From VAZQ01 sp963744275 (GTDB lineage Bacteria; Pseudomonadota; Alphaproteobacteria; Rhizobiales; Xanthobacteraceae): a stretch of 64,000 bases of DNA. A program made the translations under genes and the position numbers. The stretch is taken from NCBI GenBank assembly GCA_963744275.1, contig CAVUSX010000011.1, positions 186,001 to 250,000 of the forward strand, given 5' to 3'. The stretch's first letter is position 1. Each line of letters opens with the position of its first letter. Shown in pieces: positions 28,561 to 38,285 of the stretch. The notes under the pieces are model-generated. The model made no database searches, had not been told where the DNA came from, and worked only from the letters and a program-made list of their open reading frames with translations.

Positions 28561-31500
28561 TCAGTGCGGGACGCTCACCGAGGCAAATCGATCAGCCGAC
28601 CATGTTGCGAGCTGGTCGAGTTGAGCTTGGCTCTGCCAGTCATTGTTCGGCTTCACATCCGCGAGCCTGGTCCAGGTTCTCGTCTTGGAATCGAAGACGC
28701 TGACGATCGAGCCGAGAGTTTTTGTTTCGGAAATATAGTTGAGGAGCACCTGCAATCCCGTGCCGGGGTCGTTCGCCACAATTCCTTCTTCCGACATCGC
28801 AACGCCGAGGAGCGAGAACGGAGCTGCATTCGGTGCATCGGGGGGGCCGGCCAGGATCATCGGCCCCTTGCCGAGGAGGGCGGCCAAATCCGTCATGCCG
28901 GGCTGGAGGGGAAGCTCTCGCCTGGCGCGCCGGTGTGGCCTTCCACGTCCGAGAAGCGGATCTTGTCGGCGAGGGGATTTTCCCAGCTCGCGCCCCGCCA
29001 CTGCAATCCCTTGCCGGGCTCGAACAGATTATCGATCTTGGGCGTATCGCTCAAGCCGAGGGCTCCGCGCAGCAGCATTGTGAAAATGGCAGCCTCGCCG
29101 GCCTGGCTCTCGAAGCCCGGCAACTCGTTCCCGCTATATTGGGCGGCATCGTACTGGCTCAGGGGCTTGTAGACGAAGCCGTCGGCGCTCTTGAACGCCT
29201 GCGCAGCGATACTCCCCGTCACGATGTCGTCGTCGCTATTCGGGGGCGTGGCGGTCTGCGTGGACTGGGCCCGCCGCGGTCGCCACCGGACCCGGCGTGG
29301 CCGGCGGCGGCGCAATCACCGCCGAGGCGGACTGGGGAAGCTGCAAATTGATGGTCGCCAGCTTCGGCGAGGTGGCGTCCGCGGCTGCAACGATAAAGGG
29401 CGACGCTGACGGTATTGCGGCTTGTGCATGTGACGGCGGCACGACGGCATCACCACCAGAGTCGCCCCCGCATATGTGATGGCGTAGTTCGGATTGAGGG
29501 CGTTGATCAGCGTTCCCTGGGTGATCGCATAAGTGCCCGGCCACCGAGGTTGCGGTCGCATCCGTGGCGAGGCTCCCCGCCAAGGTGTCACCATTGACGA
29601 GCCCTAGCGCGCCGACCGAATAGGTCAGCGCCGGATTGGCATCGCCGAAGACCCGGCTCTGCGCGTCGGCCGTCACCATGAGCGGACGCGCCGTGACGGA
29701 GAGAGTTGCCGCCGGCATAAGTGAGGACATAGTTGCCGCCACCCGTCGAGGCTGCCCTGCGTGATGCCGTAGCTGCCGACGTTGGTCGCGGTGGTGGCGC
29801 TGGTGGTCAGGCCTCCCGACAGGCTGTCGTCGTTGACGAGGCCGCTGCCGCCGACCGTATAGCTCAGCGCCGGATTGGCATCGCCATAGACCCGGCTCTG
29901 CGCATCCGCCGTCACCGTGATCGCACGCGCCGTGACCGCGAGATTGGCGCCGGTATAGGTCAGGGCATAGTTGCTGCCGGCGGCAAGACTGCCTTGGGCG
30001 ATGCCGTAGCTGCCGACCCCGGTCGCGGTGGTGGCGCTGGTGGTCAGGCCGCCCGACAGGCTGTCGTTGTTGACGAGGCCGCTGCCACCGACCGCATAGC
30101 TCAGCGTCGGATTGGCATCGCCATAAGTTCGGCTCTGCGCATCCGCCGTCACCGTGATCGCGCGCGCCGTGATCGCGAGATTGGCCCCGGCATAGGTCAG
30201 CGCATAGTTGCCGCTGGCGGCAAGACTGCCTTGGGCGATGCCGTAGCTGCCGACGCCGGTCGCGGCCGTGGCGCTGGTGGTCAGGCCCCCGACAGGCTGT
30301 CGTTGTTGACGAGGCCGCTGCCGCCGACCACATAGCTCAGCGCCGGATTGGCATCGCCATACGACCCGGCTCTGCGCATCGGCCGTCACCGTGATCGCAC
30401 GCGCCGTGACCGCGAGATTGGCGCCGGTATAGGTCAGCGGCATAGTTGCTGCTGGCGGCAAGGCTGCCCTGCGCGATGCCGTAGCTGCCGACCCCGGTCG
30501 CGGTGGTGGCGCTGGTGGTGAGGCTGCCCGACAGGCTGTCATTGTTGACGAGGCCGCTGCCGCCGACCACATAGCTCAGCGCCGGATTGGCATCGCCATA
30601 GGTTCGGGTCTGCGCATCGGCCGTCACCGTGATCGAACGCGCCGTGATCGCGAGATTGGCGCCCGTATAGGTCAGGGCATAGTTGCCGCCACCCGTGAGG
30701 CTGCCTTGCGTGATGCCATAGCTGCCGACGCCCGGTCGCGGCCGTGGCGCTGGTGGTCAGGCTGCCCGACAGGCTATCGTTGTTGACGAGGCCGCTGCCG
30801 CCGACCGCATAGGTCAGCGCCGGATTGGCATCGCCATAGATCCGGCTCTGCGCATCCGCCGTCACCGTGAGCGGACGCGCCGCGATCGTGCCGATATTGC
30901 CGGACGCCGTTGTGCGTCGCATAGCCATAGACGGTGGCGCTGCCATTGGTGGCCGCGGTGACCGCCACGCCGTTGGCGATGACCGTCTTGCTGGTCCCGG
31001 CATTGGCGTCGCCGTAGACCGCGTTCGAATAAGTGGACGTGAGCGCATCCTGATCGTAGCCCGTGAGACTGATGCTGAACGACCCGGGCGCACTCGTGCT
31101 GCCGTCGTAGGTCTTGGAAAAGGTTCCGGTCACCCCGACCGTCGGCGAAACCGTGTAGAGAACGCCGTTGCCGGTGGCCTGCGCCACGGCCGTCACCCCA
31201 TAGGTGGCGCCGTATTGCTTGAAGTCGTAGGCGAGGCCGCCGCCCGTATCGTTGAGCGGATCCCGGAATAGATCAGCCAGCGGCCGTTCGGGGCCGAAAC
31301 AGCGGCAGCTCCCGCGTTGTTGACGAAGCTCGATCCGCACCAGGGTCGCGTTGCCGCTCGAGGAGGACAGCGAGCCCGTCGCATGCGATCGTCAGGCTGC
31401 CGGCGGCGGTGAGCAGCAGAGCGTTCGGCACCACGAGCGCCTGGTCGACGCTGAACGCGCCCGCGGCCGCGATCGAGACGCCGGTGCCGGCATTCGGGGT

Positions 31501-34500
31501 CAGCACGCCGCCCGGCGTCGAAAACACCAGATCGGTCGCCGACAGGCCGCCGACGGCGCTCGCGAGGCTGGAGGCGAGGGACGACAGCGCGGTGGCATCG
31601 GTTACTGACATTCAGCATGCCGGCGTACAGATCGAGGTTCTGCACCGAACCGCAGCGCGCCCTGGACATAGTCATTGGCCTTCACCGTGTTGCCGGCGAT
31701 GTCGATGAAGACGCCGCTGCCCTGCGCGGTCGTGCCCTGCGGCAACACAAAGTAGTAGTAGCCATTCGCGCCGGTGCTGGTGCCGGCAAACGCCGTGCCG
31801 TTGACGGTGCCGGCGATGGCGGCGCCGGCCAGCGTCGTGCCGTTGGCCTGGTACGCGATCCCGGACAGCGATTGCGGCGTGGTGCCGGCGGCGAACTGCC
31901 AATTCAGATAAGGATAGAGGCCGGTCCCGGTGACCCACCGTGGAGCTGAAACCTGTCGGCAAGCGCGCCCTGCAACTGGGCCGTGGTCAGGCCGACGACG
32001 CCGGAGCCGCCCGCGCTGGTCGCCAGCCGGAGGTCAGCATGTCCCAGTAGGACGTGGCCACAGCGCCGCTTATTCACACCAATCAACCCGCCGATATTGA
32101 CGCCGGTGCCCGCGACGGCGCCGGTGGCGTAGCTGGAGCGTCACCGTGCCGGTCGAGCGGTATTCGTCGACCGACCAAGCCACCGACGGCGATCGACGCT
32201 TGCCGCTGACCGCACCGGTGGCGTAGCTCGTCTGCAAGCAGATACCGGTGTTCTGCCCGATCAGGCCGCCGGTTCGAGTGCCGGTGCCCGTGACCGCGCC
32301 GGTGGCGTAGCTGGGCTGAACGGTGGCCGGCATTCTCCCCGATCAACCCGCCCGTGTTCGGCGCCGCCGGTGACCGCACCGGTGGCATAGCTCGTCATTA
32401 ACTGTGCCGCTTCGATCATTCCGATCAGCCCGCCGGTATGCGTTCCCAGTGCCCGTGACCGCGCCGGTGGCGTAGCTGCCGCTCACACTGCCGTTGTCGA
32501 GACCGAGCAGCCCGCCGGTGTAGCTGACGCCCGAGACCACGCCCGTGGCATAGCTGTTGATGATCGTGCTGCGCCACGACCGCCCATCCGACGAGGCCAC
32601 CAGCGCCGAAACTGCCCGTGACCGGGCCGGTCGGCATAGCTCGACTGCACCGTGCACGTTGATGAACCCGATCAACCCGCCGGTGTTGTTGACTCCGGTG
32701 CCTGTGACTGCCGCGCTGCTGAAACTGGTTTGCACGAAGCACCGACATCGAGCCATCCGACCAACGAACCGATGTTGTACGGCGCGGTCATGCTGCCTCC
32801 GACGAGCCCGATATTCGAAATGCTCGCCGATGCACCGGTCACGTAGCCGACCAACGCGACACCAATCAAGCCGGGTGCGTTGATGGTCAGGCCGGTGATG
32901 GTGTGGCCGAGCCCGTCGAGCCGCCCGGTAAACTCGGTTGCGGTATCGCCGCTGCTGTTGGTTCCGATCAGCGGTTGGATATAGGTGGTGCCGGCGGCGA
33001 CGAGGTTGGTCGCCAGCGCGTAGCTTCCCGCCAGGCCCGCCCGTAGGGCGTCAGTGCCGTGCCGTTGACCGCGTTGACGCCGTCGATGGCGTCGAGCTGC
33101 GCCATCGAATAGACCAGCTTGTAGCTGACGCCGTTGAGGCTGAAGCTGCCGCCCTTGTCGGTGGCCCCATAGTCGACCGAGGCGCCGTTGCCGAAGGTGA
33201 GGCCGGTGGTGGTGATGCCGGGCTGCCGGCTCGCGGTGAGAACGAGGCCGCCCGCGCCGGTGATGCTGATCGGAGCATTGATCGCGATGGCGCCCGCCGC
33301 GGTCAGCGTCAGGGTCGTCGCCGCGCCCCAAGTGAGCGGCGCCGCCACCGTGATGTTGCCGGCCTGCGCGCCGCCTGCGCCGGTCGTCACCGTGACGTTG
33401 GCCGCGCCGAGCGCGGTTTGCAGCGTGGCGACGTTGATGATGCTGTCGTTGGTGTCGGCGTCGAAGCTGCCGCCGGTGTTGTTGGTGCCGCTGGAGATGG
33501 TGACGTTGTACGGATCGAGCAGCAGCGTGCCGAAGGCGCCGCGGGCCGCCGAGAGGTCGGTGAAGCCGCTGTAGTCGAGCTTCGCCCTGCCGGAAACCTC
33601 GGCTTGCCCGCCATTGCCGCCCTCAAGCCCGCCGCGCGCCGTGATGAGGCCGGCGAATTGGGTGAGCTGGTCCGACCACACCACGACATTGCCGCCGTTG
33701 CCGGTCGCGGTCGCATCGGCGCGGATCACCGTATGGCTGTCGATGGTGACGGTGTCGGCCTGTTGCAGGGGGCCCTGGCCCTGGCGTCCGCCGCCGATGT
33801 CGATGCTGCCGCCGCCGGTCTTGCCCGACACGTCGAGGGTCGCGCCCGCAAGCGTAATGTTGCGGCCCGTGACCGTGATGGCGCCGCCTGTCGTCCGGCG
33901 CGCGGTGGCGCTCAGCCGTCCCGAGACCTTGACGTTGCCGCCGGCGCCGCCGCCGATGAATATGGAGCCGGAGCGGCCGCCGATGCTGCGCGCCTGCACC
34001 AGGCCCGAGATGTTCACCGCGTTGCGCGCCGCTTCGCGCGCGGTCGCGGCACTGATGATCACGCTGCCGCCATCGGCCTTGATGGTGCCCGAATTGCGGA
34101 TCAGCGCGCCTTTGCCGCCGGCCGCGGTGGGCAATGCGACCTGGAGGAACCCGTCGCCGGAGAAATCCAGCGTCGCGCGTTCGCCGGAGCCCAGCCCGAC
34201 CTGGCCGAGCGGCACCAAAATGCTGCCGCTGTTCGACACCGTGCCGCCGAGCAGCGCCGCATAGCCGCCGCGGCCGACCGTGATGGCGCCGGCGTTGCGC
34301 ACGGCCGCGGACGCGCCGTTGCCGGTGAAGGTGCGCTTGCCGCTCTGGAAATCCGCGTCCGAGATCCCGAGCGTCGAGGCCACGAACCCGCCGCCGGTGT
34401 CGACCACCCCGCTGGTGGTGATCGCGATGCCGTTGGGATTGACCAGATAGACCTGGCCGTTGGCGGTGAGCGAGCCGGCGATGGTCGAGGGCGTGCTGCC

Positions 34501-34821
34501 GGTGACGCGATTGAGCATCGCCGCGGCGCTGTTGGGCTGCTGGATGTGGACCGCGGAGCCCTGGCCGATGGAGAAGCTCTGCCAGTTGACGACGGCGCTC
34601 TGGCTCGTCTGGGTGATGTTCAGTTGCGTCGATGTCGACGTTCCGATCGACACGCTGCCCGCCGCCACGCTGCCGCCGGTCGGCAGGTTCTGCGCATAGG
34701 CCTGAGCGGTGACGAAGGAGGCAGTGAGCGAGGTGGTGGCGAGCAGCAGTGCCCTCCACAGGCCGTTGCCGGGCAGGGGACAGGGTCCCGGGACTCGGGA
34801 TCGGTTCGTCGCGCTGTTCAT
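28561..34821 (-). CDS. Giant TpsA adhesin B, paralogue of A, heavily frameshifted from 33.05 to 28.9 kb
   Basis: About 2086 residues expected. The first 600 are cleanly readable from ATG 34821: signal peptide ending in AQAYAQN; TPS domain with LNITQTSQSAVVNWQSFSIG, LVNPNGI and MLNRVTG motifs; then Gly-rich beta-helix (IGGRSGSIFIGGGAGG, LDPYNVTISSGTNNTGG). From about 33,046 the frame shifts repeatedly but alignment to adhesin A continues through GLUG, YDG and six MBG repeats; the end is clean again from about 28.87 kb (DLAALLGKGPMILAG, stopping at FASVSVPH). Six versus twelve MBG units is the main size difference from A. Indels are single bases, mostly insertions. Either sequencing error, as I favour given matching errors in essential genes, or a decayed copy. 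It shares the single TpsB. Confidence 0.8.
29455..30895 (-). repeat. Tandem array of 6 MBG repeats (adhesin B)
   Basis: Six units of the same 237-base MBG repeat as in adhesin A, spanning 1.44 kb. The last unit (FGDANPALTYSVGALGLVNG) matches the divergent last unit of A, so array ends are orthologous and copy number changed in the middle. Single-base indels interrupt several units, for example near 29747, 30289, 30362, 30432 and 30732. Confidence 0.75.
32010..32760 (-). repeat. GLUG repeats of adhesin B
   Basis: The same GLUG-type repeats as in adhesin A (GGLIGxN, SYATGxV), readable only by switching frames every 60-100 bases. Confidence 0.65.
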
Positions 34822-34838
34822 TTGACGATTCCTGGGCT

Positions 34839-35073
34839 CTAGATTCTAAACGCCGTCACGCCCACGAACCGATCTGCCGCCGCGACGCCGTCATTGCGCG
34901 TCGCGTGCGCGTATTCGAACGCCACTGAGCCGTAATGCCGCCGCGTCGGTGAGCAAGGCTGCCGTCGCCACGCCGGGCAACACGAGCGGTCGCCTGCGAG
35001 ACGCGCTGGAATCAAGGCGTGCGAGCACCATGCAACAGCCGCGACCGCGCGCGGTGTGCCCGAGCTCACGCAT
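34839..35073 (-). pseudogene. Fusion relic: autotransporter head joined to TpsB tail
   Basis: From the ATG at 35073 the sequence reads MRELGHTARGRGCCMVLARL, then a SRRRPLVLPGVATAALL signal, the same N-terminus as the intact autotransporter at 41054. About 46 codons later it switches to a frame reading GSVAFEYAHATRNDGV and ending DRFVGVTAFRI with TAG at 34839, the C-terminus of TpsB. The roughly 4.3 kb that separate these two ends in the intact autotransporter-TpsB pair are missing, so one deletion removed them. Adhesin B starts 17 bases downstream, the usual TpsB-TpsA junction. Confidence 0.8.
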
Positions 35074-35122
35074 CTTCGGAAGACCCTTCGTCCCGCCGCG
35101 ACTCTAGGGAAAACCCTTGTTA

Positions 35123-35161
35123 CGGCAAAAGGTGGTCTGCGACAACGCTGGTGAAAACACG
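35123..35161 (-). repeat. Direct repeat, copy 1 (autotransporter 5' leader)
   Basis: CGGCAAAAGGTGGTCTGCGA followed by CAACGCTGGTGAAAACACG, nearly identical to 36391-36428 and related to 41106-41148 upstream of the intact autotransporter. It marks the 5' leader of the autotransporter unit and is a likely recombination site. Confidence 0.75.
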
Positions 35162-35321
35162 TAAGTGAAGGAGTGCGTGCCTTTGCTCGATGGAGATACT
35201 CATCACGCAACAATCCTAATTTATTAGTCGCACCTTCGCGGAAGCGATCGTGGGCGCCGTACGGTTCGCATTCCAATGCGGTGAAACAGGGGCGCCACGA
35301 CGGCGGGGTCCGCAGGAGAGA

Positions 35322-35488
35322 ACCCGGCCGGCAGATTTTGCGCGTAGGCCGGAGCGCTGACGAGGGAAGCGGCGAGCGAGGTCGTGGCGCGCAGCAGTGC
35401 CCTCCACGGGCCGTCGCGGAAAAGCGTACGGGTCCGGGACTCGGGCTCGGTTCGTAGCGTTTGATGGTTCCTGGGCTCTAGCCTAAAA
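35322..35488 (-). pseudogene. Relic of a third TpsA 5' end
   Basis: The leader GAGCCCAGGAACCATCAA matches the adhesin ribosome site, but the ATG is lost. In two frames the relic reads TNRARVPDPYAF and LWRALLRATTSLAASLVSAP with YAQNLPAG, the TpsA signal peptide. Similarity stops just after the signal-peptide cleavage site. A third TpsA copy was therefore present and deleted. Confidence 0.75.
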
Positions 35489-35544
35489 CAGAAAGCCCCG
35501 CGACACTGCCGGGGGTTTCGTGATCTTTGCAGGCTCGCAATTGA

Positions 35545-36327
35545 TCAGTCCTTTGTAGCAAGAGGGCCGCCCTTCCAAATTGGGCTCAAATCAAATTTGT
35601 AGTTGAGGCCCGCTCGGACGATATTGTTGTTCAAATTGACCGTCCGTGTGGCGATGATTGCTGCCGGAGCTATGATGTCCGGAGAAAAATAGGTCCCCGT
35701 TTGCAGGTCCACGTAGAGATACTCGGCTTTCATCGACCAGTTTCGGCTGAGAGCGGCTTCAAGCCCACCACCAATCGTCCAGCCCCAGTGGGTTTCGGTC
35801 TGATTGAATATACCTGAGCCGTCCGCAGTTGCGTCAATGGTATTCTCCACGCCCGCGGCGGCAAATCCGCCCGTCGCGTAGACCAACCAACGTTCGGCGA
35901 TGGTCGTGCCGAGGCGCAAGCGGCCCGTTCCCAACCATTTTTCACTCGTAGTATTAATAACGGTGATGTTGAATGGCGGAATGTCGTTGCTGTTGCCCCT
36001 CTTGCTCACCCATGACAGGTCGCCCTCAGCACCAACGACCAAATTGTTGAACTGCAAATTGTACCCGAGTGTGCCGCCGAAAAGACCGCCGCTGACATTG
36101 AATGGATTTGTCATCGGCAGGCCGATATCGGCTGGAGTGCGCGGATCGCTGTAAACAGACTGGCTGCGGCCCCACGCTCCGCCCCCCTCGACGCCGAGAT
36201 ACCCGCCGGTCCAACTCCACGCCGGCGCAGGCGATGGCGGCGGTGCCTTGAGCGGCATGTCGGCCGCCAGGGCGGGCGTGCCTATCAGTGCGGCGGTTGC
36301 AATAATGCTAATCAGTGTTTTCTTCAT
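35545..36327 (-). CDS. Omp25/Omp31-like outer-membrane beta-barrel porin
   Basis: 260 residues: signal peptide (MKKTLISIIATAALIGTPAL, cut before ADMPLKAPP), a short Pro-rich linker, WTGGYLGVEGGGAWG, then an eight-stranded barrel with alternating strands and family landmarks LRLGTTIAERWLVYATGGFA, WGWTIGGGLEAALS and the terminal NIVRAGLNYKF. This is the rhizobial/Brucella Omp25-like group. The start at 36327 is chosen over 36339, which lacks a ribosome site. It has visibly lower GC and a different codon feel from its neighbours, and it sits exactly where a TpsA gene should follow the intact TpsB, so I infer insertion into the adhesin locus. A relationship to adhesin secretion is not implied. 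Confidence 0.88.
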   Translation of the reverse strand: MKKTLISIIATAALIGTPALAADMPLKAPPPSPAPAWSWTGGYLGVEGGGAWGRSQSVYSDPRTPADIGLPMTNPFNVSGGLFGGTLGYNLQFNNLVVGAEGDLSWVSKRGNSNDIPPFNITVINTTSEKWLGTGRLRLGTTIAERWLVYATGGFAAAGVENTIDATADGSGIFNQTETHWGWTIGGGLEAALSRNWSMKAEYLYVDLQTGTYFSPDIIAPAAIIATRTVNLNNNIVRAGLNYKFDLSPIWKGGPLATKD

Positions 36328-36387
36328 GACCGGCCTCATTGAAATTCAATTTTCCGACTCGCCCAGATGAGATCTCCTTCTAGGTGT

Positions 36388-36446
36388 CAACGGCAAAGGC
36401 GGTCTGCGACAACGCTGGTGTAAACACGCACCTTCGCGATTTTCAT
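36388..36446 (-). pseudogene. TpsA start relic after the intact TpsB
   Basis: The bases GAGCCCGGGAACAATCAA before the ATG at 36446 match the adhesin A and B leaders, but the frame (MKIAKVRVYTSVV...) ends after 19 codons and has no TpsA similarity. The body of this TpsA has been lost and the sequence joins the direct repeat at 36391-36428. Confidence 0.7.
36391..36428 (-). repeat. Direct repeat, copy 2
   Basis: CGGCAAAGGCGGTCTGCGAC followed by AACGCTGGTGTAAACACG, differing from copy 1 at only a few bases. It joins a TpsA start to the porin upstream region, a likely deletion junction. Confidence 0.75.
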
Positions 36447-36463
36447 TTGATTGTTCCCGGGCT

Positions 36464-38251
36464 CTAAAATCTAAACGCGGTCACGGCCACGAACCGATCC
36501 CCCGCCGCGACGCCGTCGTTGCGCGTCGCGTGCGCGTATTCGAACGTCACTGAGCCGTTCGACAAACCTCCCGTCGTGGCGCCGGAGAGCCGCACGCCGG
36601 CGCCCTCGGAGGAGGCGACGACCCGTGCGACCTCGAGCACCGTCGGATTCTCCAGCACAACCTCGCCATAGGCTGCGAACACATAGGGCGCGACGACCAC
36701 GCCAACCGCCGCGGTCGGCAGCGGGACGGTCCAGGGGGAGGATAGCTCGCCCCGCGCCACATAGCCGCGATCCCCGACGATGCTGCCGGTATCGAAGCCC
36801 GACAGGCTCGAGGTATTGGCAATGCCGATTTGCTCGCTGCGCAGCAGCGGCCGGCCGAACGAGGTCTGCGCGCGCGCGGTGAGATTGACCGCCAGGTGCT
36901 CGAGCACGCTGTGGGCATAGCCGAACGTGACATCGACCTTCTGGAAGGTGTCGTCCGCACCCTGTCGCGACAACGGCAACAGGGCCGTGGCGTCGGCCGC
37001 CGAGCGCGCCCCCACGGCATCGATGCCGAACGAGCCGGTGACACGACCCGAGATCGTGGCGCCCCACGGCGTCTGCAGATCGCCGTCATTGGTGAAGCGA
37101 ACGATGCGCAGGCGATCCAGCGACAGCGGGACCGGGGCGGCTGCGACGAACAGGCTCTGGATCTCGTCCTGCGCATCGAACGCAACTTCACTGTTGAAGT
37201 CGGCGGCACGTCCGCGCAGCCAGGCATAGCGCAACCGCAGCGACAGGCGCTGGAACGTGTCGGTGGTCTGCACCCCGAGGCTCGCCTGCGGGGTGGTGCG
37301 GGCGTCGGTGCCCTCGACGTTGAAAGTCAGGCCGTCGACCCAGAGCGGCACGATGACGCCGGCCGCCAGTCCCCGATTGGTCGGATAGCGCTCGAAGAAA
37401 CCGTTGGCGCCGCCGTCGGGGTGGCCGTTGGCGCGCAGATAGATGAGCTCGCCGAAGCCGGCGATGCTGTTGAAATCGACGCCGGCACCCATTGTGGTCC
37501 GGCCGAGCGCCTTCGACATCGAATTGTCGAATGTGAGAATCGCGCTGACCGGCTGATAGGTCGCATCGATCACCAGGACGGTGGCGCCTTCCCCCTTGCC
37601 CGGGGCGAGGGTCGAACGCAGGACCGTGCCCGGCGTGTCGCCCGCCAGCAGCACGCGCCGTTCGATCTCGGTCAACGTCACGCCGCGCCGGCCGACCAGC
37701 GGCTCGATCAGGGCGGCAATGCGATGGCGCACCCGTTCCGGCACGTCCTTGAGCTCGATGCGCTCGATGAAGCCGTCCACGACCGTGAGCTTCAGGCGGG
37801 TCCCATCGACGAGATGCTGCGGCGGCAGCAGCACGCGCACCAGCACATAGCCGGCCTTGGCATAGGCCGCCTCGAGATCGCGGGCGGCGGCAAAAATCTC
37901 CGCGCCCGATACCGGACGCCCCACCAAGCGCCGCTGGAGCTCCGCGCTCGCCGCGGCCAGCTGCGGCAGGCCGCCCTTGATCACAATTGCCGAGAGCTTG
38001 ACGAAAAGCTTCTCCGCGCCCGCTGGCGTCGCCAAGCCCGGCGCGCCCGTCAGGACGAACCCGCCGGGACGCTCCAAATTCGGCCGAAAACTGGGCGGCG
38101 TGATCTGCGAGGCGGTCTGCGCCTGCGCGATCGCCGGCAACAGCGCCAGACACAGCCGAACCCGACAGCGCCCCCTCTCGCAAACGCAGCGAGCCGAGCG
38201 CAGCCGGCGCTGCACCAAGGTAGATACTTCGCGGTGACCGACCGCGAGCAT
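36464..38251 (-). CDS. TpsB outer-membrane transporter (FhaC/ShlB family)
   Basis: 595 residues from the ATG at 38251, 34 bases after the autotransporter stop. The leader is unusually basic (VQRRLRSARCVCERGRCRVR) before a hydrophobic LCLALLPAIAQAQ, so the true start may be the in-frame GTG 12 codons later. Two POTRA domains follow (SAIVIKGGLPQLAAASAELQ; VVDGFIERIELKDVPERV), then a 16-strand barrel with the conserved GDRGY loop-6 motif and C-terminal Phe (VTAFRF) for BAM recognition. It translocates TpsA proteins across the outer membrane; it is the only intact TpsB here and probably serves both adhesins. Three copies of its 3' end occur in the window, showing that the unit was duplicated. Confidence 0.9.
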   Translation of the reverse strand: MLAVGHREVSTLVQRRLRSARCVCERGRCRVRLCLALLPAIAQAQTASQITPPSFRPNLERPGGFVLTGAPGLATPAGAEKLFVKLSAIVIKGGLPQLAAASAELQRRLVGRPVSGAEIFAAARDLEAAYAKAGYVLVRVLLPPQHLVDGTRLKLTVVDGFIERIELKDVPERVRHRIAALIEPLVGRRGVTLTEIERRVLLAGDTPGTVLRSTLAPGKGEGATVLVIDATYQPVSAILTFDNSMSKALGRTTMGAGVDFNSIAGFGELIYLRANGHPDGGANGFFERYPTNRGLAAGVIVPLWVDGLTFNVEGTDARTTPQASLGVQTTDTFQRLSLRLRYAWLRGRAADFNSEVAFDAQDEIQSLFVAAAPVPLSLDRLRIVRFTNDGDLQTPWGATISGRVTGSFGIDAVGARSAADATALLPLSRQGADDTFQKVDVTFGYAHSVLEHLAVNLTARAQTSFGRPLLRSEQIGIANTSSLSGFDTGSIVGDRGYVARGELSSPWTVPLPTAAVGVVVAPYVFAAYGEVVLENPTVLEVARVVASSEGAGVRLSGATTGGLSNGSVTFEYAHATRNDGVAAGDRFVAVTAFRF

Positions 38252-38285
38252 GGCATTCGCCGACTATCCGCAGGGCGGGAATCGG

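Noticed and set aside
26900..33050. Phase variation of the adhesins by homopolymer slippage
   Set aside because: Indels are not in homopolymer runs, occur every 60-100 bases and also hit essential genes.
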